Assembly (NCBI GenBank): GCA_028622995.1
Contig: JAJQJQ010000016.1
Location: 3,596,001 to 3,660,000 of the forward strand
Reading direction: 5' to 3'
Source of the DNA: Panagrolaimus kolymaensis
Lineage: Eukaryota > Nematoda > Chromadorea > Rhabditida > Panagrolaimidae
DNA: 64,000 nucleotides
A program made the translations under genes and the position numbers. A model generated the notes under the pieces. It saw only the letters and a list, made by a program, of their open reading frames with translations. It had not been told where the DNA came from and ran no database searches. Within the stretch, counting starts at the first letter, position 1, and each line of letters begins with the position of its first letter. Of this stretch, positions 19,901 through 29,700 are shown in pieces.

Positions 19901-22237
19901 CACTTACCTGAGCAACAAACGATTGCGATGGCCGAAGATGCTACGGTTTCCGATATGATTCGAGATGCGATGAAAAAGTCAAAGTTATTAGCGTTCTTTG
20001 ATTTAAATAGAAATGCGCCAAACGGAGTTAATCGAAATCTTACGTATGTAGAGCTTTGCCACCATTTTACATGGGACGCAAAAAAACGCGAATGGCATAC
20101 ACGTTTGAGAACTACGAAACCGAAATGTCCACGAATGTACGCTGTTAACCCGAAAAACACCGAATTGTTTTACCTTCGAAAGTTATTAACGATTGTTAAA
20201 GGTCCAAGAGATTACGAAGATTTACGTAGAGATCCTTACGATCCTAATGCAATTCATGCAACGTTCCGCGAAGCGTGTGTAGCACGAGGATTGGTTGAAT
20301 CCGATCAAATTTATTACGATGCGTTACACGAAGGAACGTTTTTCAATTTACCGAGAGAATTACGACGCTTATTCGCACGAATCGTTGCTCATTGTGATGT
20401 TGAAGCTCCGTTATGGTTATGGAATCAGTTTCGTCATCAGTTAATCTCTGATTTACTTCGAAGTCATCGCGGTGATCAAGATCTTGCGGAAACTTTAGCA
20501 TGGCGTCAAGTTTTACGAATGATTATTAACAATGAGCGATCGCTTGAAGATTATCCAATTCTTCAAATGGTTGCTGAAATTGTTGGTATTGATGACGAAA
20601 GCGTTGATATTACGGCACACCGTCTCCGAGGCGATCAAATGCGAGGAACTTTGAATCCCGAACAAGCGAATGCGTACGAAGCGATTATGCAAAGAGTCGT
20701 CAATCCAGATAATTCTGCGGCCTGCTTTTACATTGATGGCCCAGGAGGTTCAGGAAAAACGTATCTTTTTAATTGTTTATTTTCGAATTTGGTTGCGTCC
20801 GATACCGATGTTGTTATTATGGCATGGAGCGGTATTGCAGCAAGTTTATATGAAACGGGGCGAACAGCTCATAACGTATTTAAGCTTGATTTTCCGTTCG
20901 GCGAAGAAAGTCAATCCGGTGTAGTTTCTTCGGATTCACTTGGACAAGCGTTACGTAAAGTTAAAGTTGTTGTCTGGGATGAAACACCGATGGCACCACG
21001 AAGAGCACTTGAAGTTGTTGATGAAAAGTTACGCGAAATTATGAATAACGACACTCCGTTCGGTGGAAAGGTTATCGTTTGCGGTGGAGATTTTCGTCAG
21101 TTAGGACCCGTTGTGAAAAACGGTACGCGTAACGATGTTATCCGAAATAGCGTTAAGATGAGTCCGCTTTGGCCTCTTTTCTCGGCGAATAAATACGATT
21201 TGATTAGTAACGAAAGAGCCGATAATAACGGAGATGATTTTGCGGAAACGATATTGAGGATTGGAAACGGAAGCGCAAACGATGTTCACGGCAAAGTATC
21301 GTTACCCGAAGAGTGTATTAGTGAGAGTGATTTAGTTGAGGTTATTTTCGGTGATGTTATAAGGAATAACGATTTAAATGCGTTTGCGTCTAGAGCTATT
21401 CTTTCCACGGTTAATGCTGAAGTTGATACGTATAACGAAGCGATTATCGATTTACTTGATAGCGAAACCGAAAGGATTTATCAAGCTGTCGATCGAGTTG
21501 AAGATAACGTATTTGAGTATAGCCCCGAACACTTTGAGACTTTTAAGCCAAACGGTTTCCCTGCGTACAAGCTACGACTTCGAGTAAATGCGGTGATTAT
21601 GCTTATGCGTAACTTGAGCATCCGAGAAGGTTTATGTAACGGAACGCGACTAATTGTAAAGAGACTTGAACGTAACATTATTGTTGCTGAAAAGTTGACA
21701 AATCGAAGCGATAATAACGAAGATAACATGGTAATGATTCCACGAATTACGCTCCTCGACGATTCAAGCGTTTTGAAAGTTTACCGCACACAATTTCCGG
21801 TTCGAGTTGCGTTCGCTTTAACGATTAATAAAGGACAAGGACAAACGTTTGACTGTGTAGGAGTTGATTTCAGTAAAGGAATTTTTACGCACGGCCATTG
21901 TTATGTTGCTCTTTCTCGCACTCGTGCATGGGATAAGCTTCATATTAAATTGCCCGCCGACGATGTGAACAGTACGCGAAATATCGTTTACAACGAACTT
22001 TTGAACGACGATCCGCGTTCAGTAATGTCTCCGGATGCTCCAGATTATGCAGCGTTAAATCCGGATTGGAACGATGAGAATGACGTAAATATGGAAGTTG
22101 AAGAAGAGCCTATCGATGAAGATAACGAAGTTATACAAAATGTTTCCGGTAACGATTTAGTTGATTTAGAGTATGAGATTAGCGATGAGTGGGACGATAA
22201 CATTGAAATGAATGATATAGTTAGCGATTCTGATTAG
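16946..22237 (+). CDS. Helitron replication initiator-helicase (RepHel)
   Basis: One uninterrupted 1763-codon ORF without introns. Residues 1-35 carry three GLRAN repeats; residues about 115-300 are a charged repeat region built on LRERNRLSRDNED..QREARLA; a Cys cluster (CTFCSGLHYTC..CCNCGRV) at about 330-355 is the usual Helitron N-terminal zinc motif. The Rep domain has the HUH motif GLPHIHSLWW (H787, H789) and the two-tyrosine motif YLFKYLFKG (Y924, Y928). The C-terminal Pif1-type helicase has Walker A GPGGSGKT (K1271), Walker B VVWDE (D1345, E1346), GGDFRQLGP (1380-1388) and the SKGIFTHGHCYVALSRTR motif. An acidic tail closes it. The protein would nick, strand-transfer and unwind DNA for rolling-circle transposition. 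No stop or frameshift is seen, so it could still be active. It is visibly GC-richer than host exons. Confidence 0.95.
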   Translation: MQANVNASDENVNGLRANSGLRANNHGLRANLRNDELENVERSDEVNEIELMEVEDNVSEPILMGAMIDANVIEGEELIPNEEVQLAAAISEDFATYCRRKKIRSSAANRRKWTRHRQSDEERLSELERLRQQRREARQRESAGQRALRLADLRERNRLSRDDEDNGQREARLADLRERNRLSRDTQDDEQREARLVADREQHALSRDNESDEQREARLAALRERNRLSRDNEDVEQQEARLHAQRILQASQRENESVEEQEARLEDDRVQHALARENETQAGRVQRNESRRTDYERQRENPANAFRAANSDNVEQFTLGERDTPCTFCSGLHYTCENRTAQGTYDNCCNCGRVKVDFEPDFPEQLKAMLKREEGTDWRPFHDKINKYNTSVSFAYMKGEMRQLPGIFHYRVHGEVMHVLPRYTDPLPGQRPAFGQLWIVETNDAIEYRCQAPFASDCERRIFEFLHTLLANINEYANIYRMLHDIEDEEREVAEREGRTPKVCKILFKKTTNNTSDTYALPTVSNEVAGIFICDENGDIPWNDIQVQRKCNDGEPPMAQRISKYSKHCEPLTFVLFNPYGRGDFWHYDRPKNPSNPQGGKLTALQYFLYKLALRTENEDEPFNPILHGGKLLSKYLVWSFTIVDNERLKFLRLNQKKLRVDTYTGLTDYLRNVGEANDSLPGKKFVLPSSYTMGPRSQSEFLNDANAMCQKHGKPSLFITKTCNPDDPDITRHLFENQRAYDRPDVVDIVFNYHVKQFVKEMKSGIFGKVKAFLYVVEFQKRGLPHIHSLWWFEEEWNDIAKINDFISAELPDRESDPVLYDLVVKHMLHRPCGEYDPNAMCMQDGTCKRHFPKAFSEETTFDENSYPTYRRRNDGKQATVNFKGRPFILDNRSVVPYNAYLLKRFGCHINIEVVCSLRTVNYLFKYLFKGPDRINIEISSGQVNYDEIQCFLDARYLSAHEACWRLYKFDMHFSSESIERLQVHLPEQQTIAMAEDATVSDMIRDAMKKSKLLAFFDLNRNAPNGVNRNLTYVELCHHFTWDAKKREWHTRLRTTKPKCPRMYAVNPKNTELFYLRKLLTIVKGPRDYEDLRRDPYDPNAIHATFREACVARGLVESDQIYYDALHEGTFFNLPRELRRLFARIVAHCDVEAPLWLWNQFRHQLISDLLRSHRGDQDLAETLAWRQVLRMIINNERSLEDYPILQMVAEIVGIDDESVDITAHRLRGDQMRGTLNPEQANAYEAIMQRVVNPDNSAACFYIDGPGGSGKTYLFNCLFSNLVASDTDVVIMAWSGIAASLYETGRTAHNVFKLDFPFGEESQSGVVSSDSLGQALRKVKVVVWDETPMAPRRALEVVDEKLREIMNNDTPFGGKVIVCGGDFRQLGPVVKNGTRNDVIRNSVKMSPLWPLFSANKYDLISNERADNNGDDFAETILRIGNGSANDVHGKVSLPEECISESDLVEVIFGDVIRNNDLNAFASRAILSTVNAEVDTYNEAIIDLLDSETERIYQAVDRVEDNVFEYSPEHFETFKPNGFPAYKLRLRVNAVIMLMRNLSIREGLCNGTRLIVKRLERNIIVAEKLTNRSDNNEDNMVMIPRITLLDDSSVLKVYRTQFPVRVAFALTINKGQGQTFDCVGVDFSKGIFTHGHCYVALSRTRAWDKLHIKLPADDVNSTRNIVYNELLNDDPRSVMSPDAPDYAALNPDWNDENDVNMEVEEEPIDEDNEVIQNVSGNDLVDLEYEISDEWDDNIEMNDIVSDSD
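16984..17039 (+). repeat. Triple 16-bp in-frame repeat at the RepHel N-terminus
   Basis: CGGCCTTCGGGCAAAC occurs three times with spacers of 2 and 5 bp, coding for three GLRAN units. The core CGGCCTTCGGGC is nearly self-complementary. Confidence 0.85.
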
Positions 22238-22238
22238 A

Positions 22239-22853
22239 TCGATGTTGCGTTTGTTATAGCGATGAGTTGCGTTTTGAGCATATTTACAATGTTATATCAG
22301 TTGTAAGTATTAAATGTCCTGCCAATTTATTGGATAAATGCGTGCCTTCTCGGAGGCAAGTATGAGGTGCATTATGCTTAAATCACCTCAGGTGATCCAC
22401 ATGCTTAACATAGCGCATTGTTGACAGTTTAATGCCTGGTATGGTCATATGTAATAATTGCACCTGCGTTACGTATGAGATGGGATTTTTTGACCCTTTT
22501 TAAGGGTTTTAATTTCCTTATGAACGATAAAAGTTGCGTCATGAAGTTTTACGGAAATTTTCAACGATAGTACTTCAAGTAAGAAAAGTTATACGATGTT
22601 TATGTTAGCGATGAGAAAAGGCTTGACCATATATACAAGGCCATATGCAGTAGCAAGTAAGAAATGTCATGCCTATTTATGGGATAAATGCGCGCTTCCT
22701 CGGAAGCGAGTATGTGGTGCTTGCTCAAATCACCTCAGGTGAGCCACATGCTTAACATAGCGCATTGTTGACATTTTAGTACCTGGTATGATTATATATG
22801 TTGATTGCACCTCCGTACGTATAAGATGCGGTTTCTTTGCCCTTTTAAAGGGT
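22239..22853 (+). repeat. Tandem duplicated hairpin module behind the RepHel gene
   Basis: Two diverged copies (about 22239-22512 and 22593-22853) share the same order of blocks. Each has a hairpin with TC loop (copy 1 TGCCTTC/GGAGGCA; copy 2 CGCTTCC/GGAAGCG), then TCACCTCAGGTGA (22383-22395 and 22730-22742), then CATGCTTAACATAGCGCATT, and finally a CCTT..AAGG hairpin. Stem bases change in pairs between copies. No ORF is present. Confidence 0.8.
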
Positions 22854-23075
22854 GTTGTTGACCCAGAACTAACAACTATCCTCCAATATGCTGAGAACCT
22901 TGACGAGGTTTGGAGGCTTACTATTGAAGTTATTACTGTTTACAGTAATGCACTTTAATAAACCAATACTCAGCCATTTTTGTTTTAGTTTATGTTGTGT
23001 TACAGTTTTTTTATTGTCGTTGTAAACATGTAACAGTTCCGTAGATACATTTGAATAATTGTATGTTTAGTTTGA

Positions 23076-23098
23076 GGGACTTACCGAAGGTAAGGCCC
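23076..23098 (+). other. Strong hairpin near the right end of the element
   Basis: A stem of ten positions with one mismatch (GGGACTTACC against GGTAAGGCCC) closes a GAA loop. It stands out in AT-rich DNA. Helitrons carry a hairpin just upstream of their 3' end, so this is a candidate, but no CTRR end follows at the usual distance. Confidence 0.5.
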
Positions 23099-23170
23099 CA
23101 ATGTTCTTGTATAGTTATAATCTTGTTAAAAATGACTTTATTAATAAAACAAAAAAAATTTTTGGATTTT

Positions 23171-23255
23171 GGCGGCGTGGCGGCGATATGGCGGCGGCGC
23201 CGCCAAAAAATCAGCCTCGCCGCCGGCGGCGATGAAAAAAAATATGACAACACTG
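23171..23255 (-). repeat. Right terminal arm of the composite element
   Basis: Read on the minus strand it starts CAGTGTTGTCA, then after a T-rich spacer has CGCCGCCGGCGGCG, a short spacer, and GGCGGCGCCGCC, matching the order in the left arm. It is directly followed by the right target duplication. Confidence 0.88.
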
Positions 23256-23263
23256 CTTGTAAT
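23256..23263. repeat. Right 8-bp target-site duplication CTTGTAAT
   Basis: Exact copy of the left duplication at 16260-16267, directly abutting the right terminus. Confidence 0.9.
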
Positions 23264-23593
23264 AGATGATAATAATTACAATTTGAAAATTATTGATAAA
23301 AATTTCTTACTATAATTTGGATGATAGTGATCAACACTTTAAATAAATAGTAACGCTAAAGATATGTTATTTTTTTAGGTGTTAGTGATTAGGTTAGAAA
23401 AAGTTTATATAAAAAAACTTGATAAAAGTCTCTAAGGAAAATGAGGCGAACTTCTTTTGCAAATAAAAATTAAACACAAAATTTGTATTGCACTTTATTT
23501 TTGTTTCAAAATTTACCATTGAAAACAACAAACAAATTAAAATAAAACAAAACAAAATCAAATTTTATCATCGAACAATAAAAATGACATAGT
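23264..23593. other. AT-rich spacer between element and truncated BAF57 paralogue
   Basis: Nothing gene-like seen. It should hold the 3' UTR of the minus-strand paralogue ending at 23594. Confidence 0.4.
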
Positions 23594-24176
23594 TTATAAA
23601 AATTCCATAGTTTCTTGTTGCTTTTGATACGCTTCCCATTGTTCTAATAATTTCTTTTCAGCTTCAGCTACCATAGTATTGTAAAGTTCTTCATCAACTT
23701 TAAAATCCATGTTGGAAGTTTCTTGCAATGCAATGGCAAATTTTTCTGAATTTTCTTCAATCACACGTTTGCGTCGTTTGAAAGTTTCTTCTTGAAGAAT
23801 GATTACCGAAGAAACTGACCTCTGAAAAAAAAACTATAGTGATTGAAAAGAAAAAATGACTTACAATTCGATTTTCCATACCTCTTGCAAATTCTTGTAA
23901 CTTTCCAAATATATATGGATCAACAATTTGTCGATAAGCAGTTACTCGTCTTCCATTAAAAACCGCCATAATCAATCTTTGGTTTTTTTCATATCTCATT
24001 TCAGCTAACCGACGAGAAGTAATTTTAGGAGGTTTTGCATTTCTTACAGGACGAATAACGGTTCGAGGATTGTATTGTTGTTGTCTGCGACCACCAGCGT
24101 TTTCATGTGTTTGAGCTCGTTGTCCAATTGGTGGATAATTTTGATGATGAGGTACGGATTTCACGAAGTTATACAT
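23594..24176 (-). CDS. Truncated BAF57/SMARCE1 paralogue without HMG box
   Basis: Two exons (24176-23865 and 23821-23594) give 179 codons with intact splice sites (GTAAGT; TTTTCAG). It aligns with the part of the full BAF57-like protein that follows the HMG box: KSV..QNY, RAQ, GRRQ, RRLAxMRxExNQRL, and in the last exon FKRRKRVIEENSEKFAIALQ and KKLLEQWEAYQK. The HMG box, which gives DNA binding, is absent, as is the acidic C-terminal tail; it ends ETMEFL. The last exon is far closer to the parent in nucleotides than the first. It may be a live truncated protein that competes for SWI/SNF assembly, or an early pseudogene with no disabling change yet. Its start at 24176 is the first ATG in the homologous frame. 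Confidence 0.62.
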
Positions 24177-24727
24177 AGGAAGTGATAACAAGTACTTTCA
24201 CAATTGTAAAGCTAAATAACGAAGATATAGTAAGTAATCAGCTACGCACGAGTAAAGAAAACAAAAGTAAGAAAAGATGAAATTAAAAATAGGGAACTAA
24301 AAAAGAAGTAAGCACGAATGAATCAAAAGTTTGTCAAATGAAAGTTTATGGCTTTGTGTGCCATATCAATCAAAAATGAGTGATTTTGATTTTGAATTTT
24401 TGATTGATCATTTTTCTTTTCAATTCTGGAAAGTGATAAATAAAAAATATACTATGTATATCTTCTGCTCTCATCAAATATACCAAAAGAGAAAAAGTTT
24501 AATTCTTTCAAAATCTTTAAAAAAATCCACTTTTTTCTTCATCGCTTTTTTAATTTGCAAAAGCAAGGGTTAACAACAAAGCAAATATGTACATATCAAA
24601 CTTTATTTTCGAATAATACAAATAGCACACAATGTATGATTCTTTCAAAACTGAGATGATAATGTTATAAGTTAAATAAAAAGTGAATTTGGAAATGCCA
24701 AATTATAAATAATAATAAAAAAATCAA
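24177..24727. other. Spacer between the two BAF57-type genes
   Basis: AT-rich sequence, no gene recognised. It must contain the promoter of the truncated paralogue, if expressed, and the 3' UTR of the full gene. The ORF at 24331-24573 on the plus strand is low complexity. Confidence 0.4.
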
Positions 24728-26229
24728 TCATGAATCTTGAGTATCGTTTGCCTTTGTTTCTTTTTCTGTATCACCATCAACAGCTGCGACTTCCATAGGC
24801 ACTTCTGCATCATTTGAAGTTGTTTCATTTTCACCATTCATTGTTGGGGTTGCTTCTTCTTCGTTATTGTTAGTTGCAACATCGGCTTCTTCAGGGGATG
24901 TAATAGTAGTAGTAGGAGTAAGAGCCGTTGAGTCTGTTTCCATTGCTTCTTCTGTTGGATTTTCTTTGGCTGAAGTATTTACATCAGCATTATTATTTTT
25001 GTTTTCAGACCCGGGTGATACTGTCAAACTATAGAGAATAGGGGTTTCTTTGCGTTCAGCGTCTATAGAGAGGAGGAACTTATTATTTTAAGAATTTGAA
25101 TGAAAATAAATAAAATTGAAATTATGTTTTTTGCAGAAAGATAGTTTTAAAAAATCATCAGGCTTTATCCGGATCTTTTTAAAATACAACCTCTCTCTTT
25201 TCCTTTATGAGACTACGTAGGATTTACTTAAAATGATTCCCTAACCTTTTTGCTGAGCCATAGCTTCTTGTCGCTTTTGATACGCTTCCCATTGTTCTAA
25301 TAATTTCTTTTCAGCATCTGCTACCATATTATTGTAAAGTTCTTCGTCAACTTTAGGTCTCATGTTTGAGGCATCTTGCAAAGCGATTGTAAATTTTTCT
25401 GAATCATCTTCAATCGCACGTTTGCGTTGTTTAAAGCTTTCTTCAGCCCGAACCATTTCCTCCGTAATTCTTCTCTGAAATGAAAAAAAGAATTAAAAAA
25501 AAATAGGATGAAAAGATATTATTTTACTTTATGATTATCAAGATTATCTCCTTGTTTTCTCAAATTTTCAATTCTTGGTGGTGCAACAAAAATACGAACA
25601 TCAGGCATAGGTTGCCCGTTAAAAAGTTCCAAAGCTAATCTTTGATTTCTTTCAAATCTCATTGCAGCCAAACGACGAGGGGTAATTTCAAAGGGATCTT
25701 CGTCAATAACGGGCTGAATAACAACTCCAGGGTTAGGTTGTTCTTGTCGACGGCCGCTGGAATTGGCTTGTTTTTGAGCTCGTTTTTGAAGTGCCAAATG
25801 AGCATTATTATAATTTTGTGAAACAGATTTCATGATTTTCTCATATTCAGCTCGATCATGTTCATATTGTTGCTGATATTCGTTTCTCTCAGCATCGCTT
25901 AAATCTTTCCACATTTGTGCAACAATTCTTGAAATATCCCAAAGTGGACGATCAGCATTTTCTTGACGTGCTTTATGCCAATATTTTCGACTAAATCTCA
26001 TATATGGATTCAATGGAGGTTCTGGAAGCTTTTGAGGACGCATTTCCTGAAAGTTTTACAACATATTTATTAAAGCTTGGCAATATTATCGCTAGTCAGT
26101 CATATATAAGATTTATTACTAGCAATAAAGAAATCCGCATATTCAAAAACCTAGTTTAAAGCCAAGGGCAAAAATAAAAATACAACAAACCTGGTAACGA
26201 GCGGGCGTGCCTTGTTGTTGACGGAACAT
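24728..26229 (-). CDS. swsn-3: SWI/SNF complex subunit BAF57/SMARCE1 homologue
   Basis: Four exons (26229-26191, 26046-25528, 25474-25246, 25062-24728) give 373 codons. Residues about 24-90 are an HMG box (PPLNPYMRFSRKYWHKARQ, LWDISRIVAQMWKDLSD, EYQQQYEHDRAEYEKIM) with the pattern specific to BAF57 (PYMRYSRKVW, GxMWRDLTDEE). Then come ARxERNxRL and VPDVR-like blocks and a coiled coil (KRAIEDDSEKFTIALQ, AEKKLLEQWEAYQKRQE). The last exon is a Ser/Thr/Asn/Glu-rich disordered tail ending NDTQDS. BAF57 is a core subunit of metazoan BAF/PBAF chromatin remodelers; the HMG box contacts DNA and the coiled coil contacts other subunits. It is divergent from the USP48 gene, with a 556-bp shared promoter region. 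Confidence 0.9.
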
Positions 26230-26785
26230 TTTTTAGCAGCTTTCTCCTACTTTTTCAGCAAAGAAATCCACAACGCAGACTTTTAGCTTGAGATTTTTTT
26301 AGTCTATGGTTAGTTTGAATAAAAAAATGCCAAAGCCCCGCGCAAGCTATAAAAAAATTTAGCAAAAATAATTCCTTTTTTGACGGACAGACGCTTGCTT
26401 TTTTTTATGTTGTTCTTTCTCTTCGAATCTTTTTCACTCAAAGCTGATGAAAAAAAAAATGACCAGAGTCTCATAAAGAAAAATTGTTATTCAGGCATGA
26501 AAGCAAACCGCCTTCCAATTTAAAGCGTCGTAATTGTATCTCTCTCTCCATCAGAAGATTTCTGATATCTTCTAATATCCCTTTTTTGTAAATACATATA
26601 TAATATCTTTTCATTGGCACATGTCGACGTTCTCATTTTCACGTGATATTTATCGTTGATTTTTTATTCATTTTATGTTACAGGATTATATAGCGTTCAT
26701 TTGTGCTTCTAAAAGAAGACAAACAATAACGGGTATTATTTGTCTCGTATATTTATATATATTTTTGTTATTGCCAGATTAAGGC
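26230..26785. promoter_or_regulatory. Shared divergent promoter region of BAF57 and USP48 genes
   Basis: 556 bp between two start codons facing apart. The sequence is AT-rich with a few GC-richer words. A TTGCCAG acceptor ends at 26776, 9 nt before the USP48 ATG, and fits trans-splicing. TATA-like ATATATATT occurs at about 26752-26763. Confidence 0.4.
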
Positions 26786-29700
26786 ATGCGAGGTAGTAAT
26801 AAAAAAGCTTCTGCTCAAGTTAAGAAAAAAGTAAGATTCGTTTTAACATTTTGTTTTTTTCGATTCTTGACTCTTTCTTTTATTTAGCATCCAAAATCAG
26901 CCATATATGAAGAAGCTAGTAAATATCCAGCAAAAATTTCATCAACTAATTTACCACAAATTTATCATTTAACTGAAACATGTTCATCAAGTAAACCACA
27001 TCCTAATAAATTTCGGTATCATTTATTTATTTTATTTTTTAAACATTTATTCAATCTTTAAATTTGTAGAAATACAAATTGTACAAATCCATTTTGTTGT
27101 ATAAAAGTTGGCCTCGAACGATGGGATAAATTTAAGAAAGAGGTAAAATCAGATGAAGGAAAGCGGGATCGACGTAGAGATATTCAAACTATGCCATGTG
27201 GTCTTTATAATAATGCAAATCTTTGTTATCTTAATAGCTTTCTTCAAGTTTGTTATTTTTATTTGAATTACTTATTTAAATTTTTTTTATTTATATAGAT
27301 TTGGTACCATAATAATCATTTTCGACGATTTGTATTTTCATATTCAAGTTTACCAACATTTGCAAATCCAAAAAATGCAAATGGACTTACTATTAAAGTT
27401 CAAAAAATTATGGAACGATTACAAGCTGTGTTTTTTGCCCTTGAATTGAGTCCTTTCGTATGTTTATTTTTATTTAAATGAAGGCTATAATTAATATGTA
27501 ATTTTAAAGGAAGCTGCTGATGCTGTGAGATTGGCGGATGCTTTAATGCTTCAAGATAGTCAACAAGATGTTTCTGAATTTCATACTTTATTTTTTAATT
27601 TCCTTGAAAAACATTTAGAAGGCCATCCTAGTTTGGGTTTATTCAAAAAAGTTCATGAAAGAGTTAATGTAAGGATATTAATGCAATCAAAAAAGAGCGA
27701 TTTTTATGTTTTATAATATTTTAGTTTCATACTAAACAAGTTCTTGAATGTACATGTGGAAGGAAGAAAGAGAAGAATGAAATTAATGCGGGCTTACATC
27801 TTAATCCTGAAGATTGTACAACTGTCACAGAAATGATTCATAAAGCATTTGCTTCAATTTCATTATCTGATTATCGATGCCCTGATTGTGAAAAAATTGG
27901 AAATACTGAAATGAAGAATGTTCCAGTTTCACTTCCACCAATATTAATATTTCAAATATCTCGAGTTTCTTTGGATCATCGAAAAGATCGCACAGCAATT
28001 TTTTATCCTCGTAGGCTTAATGAAAGTACTTTAATGAAGGATGCAAAAGGAAATCATAAATATCATCTTCATGCGGTTTGTGTACATGATGGCACAGCTG
28101 CTTCCAGTGGACATTATCATGATTATATTCTCGATACTCGTCATGATCAATGGTTTCATTTTAATGATGCTAATGTTAAATCAATCAAACCTCCAGGAGT
28201 TGAAAATGAAAATGATACTGCAAAACCAACATCGGATATGAGAGGATGCTATTTACTTTTATATCGAAAAGATTCAGATATTGCTGAAGATAAGGATGAA
28301 GTGCCTCTTCCAAAAAGAGCTAACGTTATTGAAAAAAGAGTACGTCTATAATTTTTTAAGAATAAAGAAAATTAATATTTTTTTTAGTTGAGAATAGAAA
28401 GTGAAAGATTGCGACATAGCAATGAGCGTTCAGAGAGATATTGGTATAAACGAGCCCAAGAAGCTTTAAATCGAGTTGAAAAAACTATAAATGATCTCAA
28501 AATAAATAGCATAGATGTGGTAAAAAAGAAACATCAAGAAGTTGTATTTTTACCAACTTCATTAATATTAGATTTTATTGACAAAGAATACAAAGCAATT
28601 GAAACTATGGTAAATTTAAATAAATTAGAAGATAATGCTGCAGAAGAGCGAAAACAAAAGAGAAAACAACAACGAGCCAAAGAACAAGCGGCACTTGAAA
28701 TTGAAGATAATAAAGTTAATTTATCAAAATTACATCATAAATATATGGGTGTGGATAAACTTACACCAGAAATGATAGCTGATATTGAAAAGGGTATAGG
28801 AACATCATCATCTTCATCACCCAAAAAAATAAATGGACGAACGAGAAACAAAATAAAACCAGAATCATCTTCTACAAACCAATCAAATGTTTATATTGCG
28901 GATTCATCCGATGAATCAGATGTGGATGAGCCTGAACCCGATGAAAATACATATCAACATCTTTATGTACCTGAACCACTTGGGTCCTACAATATGCCAG
29001 TGTGTATGCATGGAAAACTGCCTCTTTTAAATTTACTTCAAGGTGAATTAAAAGCTGTTAAAAAACAAGGAGCTGAAAAATTTCTTAAAACTTATGGAAT
29101 TCAAATGAAAAAGAAGAGTGTCAATCATTCTGATGGTAGAGAAGAAAGCCATCGTGCATATTATTCCCCTTGTCAATGGTTAACCGCACAAGATTTATGT
29201 TCTGAATGTGCCCAAGATTTACGAAAGGAAGCTCTTTTTTCTCAATCTTTAGATGAAATAGAACCTTTGCTATCAGAAATATTAAAAAATCCAGAAAGGT
29301 TAATATTTAATTTAATATGCAACATTTATTTTGATAAATTTATTCATTTTTAGAGCCGTTGCAAGAGATTCGTATGGTCCGGCAAGTATGTTATTAATTT
29401 CACGAAAAGAGTTGACAACTCACAAGCAATTGGCTCTTCAACAACGAGAATACAAGCGATCTTTACAACAACAAAAAGCAACGTTTTTTACTTTTGCAAC
29501 TAAATTTCCTGAGGTAAAAAATACATATACTCATTTGCTACTAAATTAATGTTTTATATGATTTTTAAGGTTGTGGAAGAACCATTATCACCTCGCCCTC
29601 GAAAAAGAAAATTAACTGAAGATTATTATGAATCAATTCCTGAAGCGCCTCCATCATATAAAGTTAAAACTGATCCTTCATCCCCACTTAAATTGAAGCT

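Larger units (their letters stand above)
16268..23255 (+). mobile_element. Composite 7-kb element: hAT-like termini around a Helitron Rep-helicase gene
   Basis: The element begins CAGTGTTGTCA and ends with its exact inverse complement, flanked by the 8-bp duplication CTTGTAAT. Inside each terminus lies a GC-rich palindromic arm built of GCC/GGC units. These features fit a hAT-superfamily cut-and-paste element. No hAT transposase (DDE/BED) is present; the sole large ORF (16946-22237) is a Helitron RepHel protein. Between the left arm and the ORF (16331-16945) is T-rich sequence without a gene. Behind the ORF are a duplicated hairpin module and a further hairpin. It may be a Helitron nested in a non-autonomous hAT element, or a true chimera; internal Helitron ends (5' TC, 3' CTRR) were not identified with confidence. 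Confidence 0.85.

Noticed and set aside
22867..22870. CTAA after a hairpin as the Helitron 3' end
   Set aside because: The next base is C rather than the expected T, and the hairpin is AT-rich with poor spacing; not convincing.
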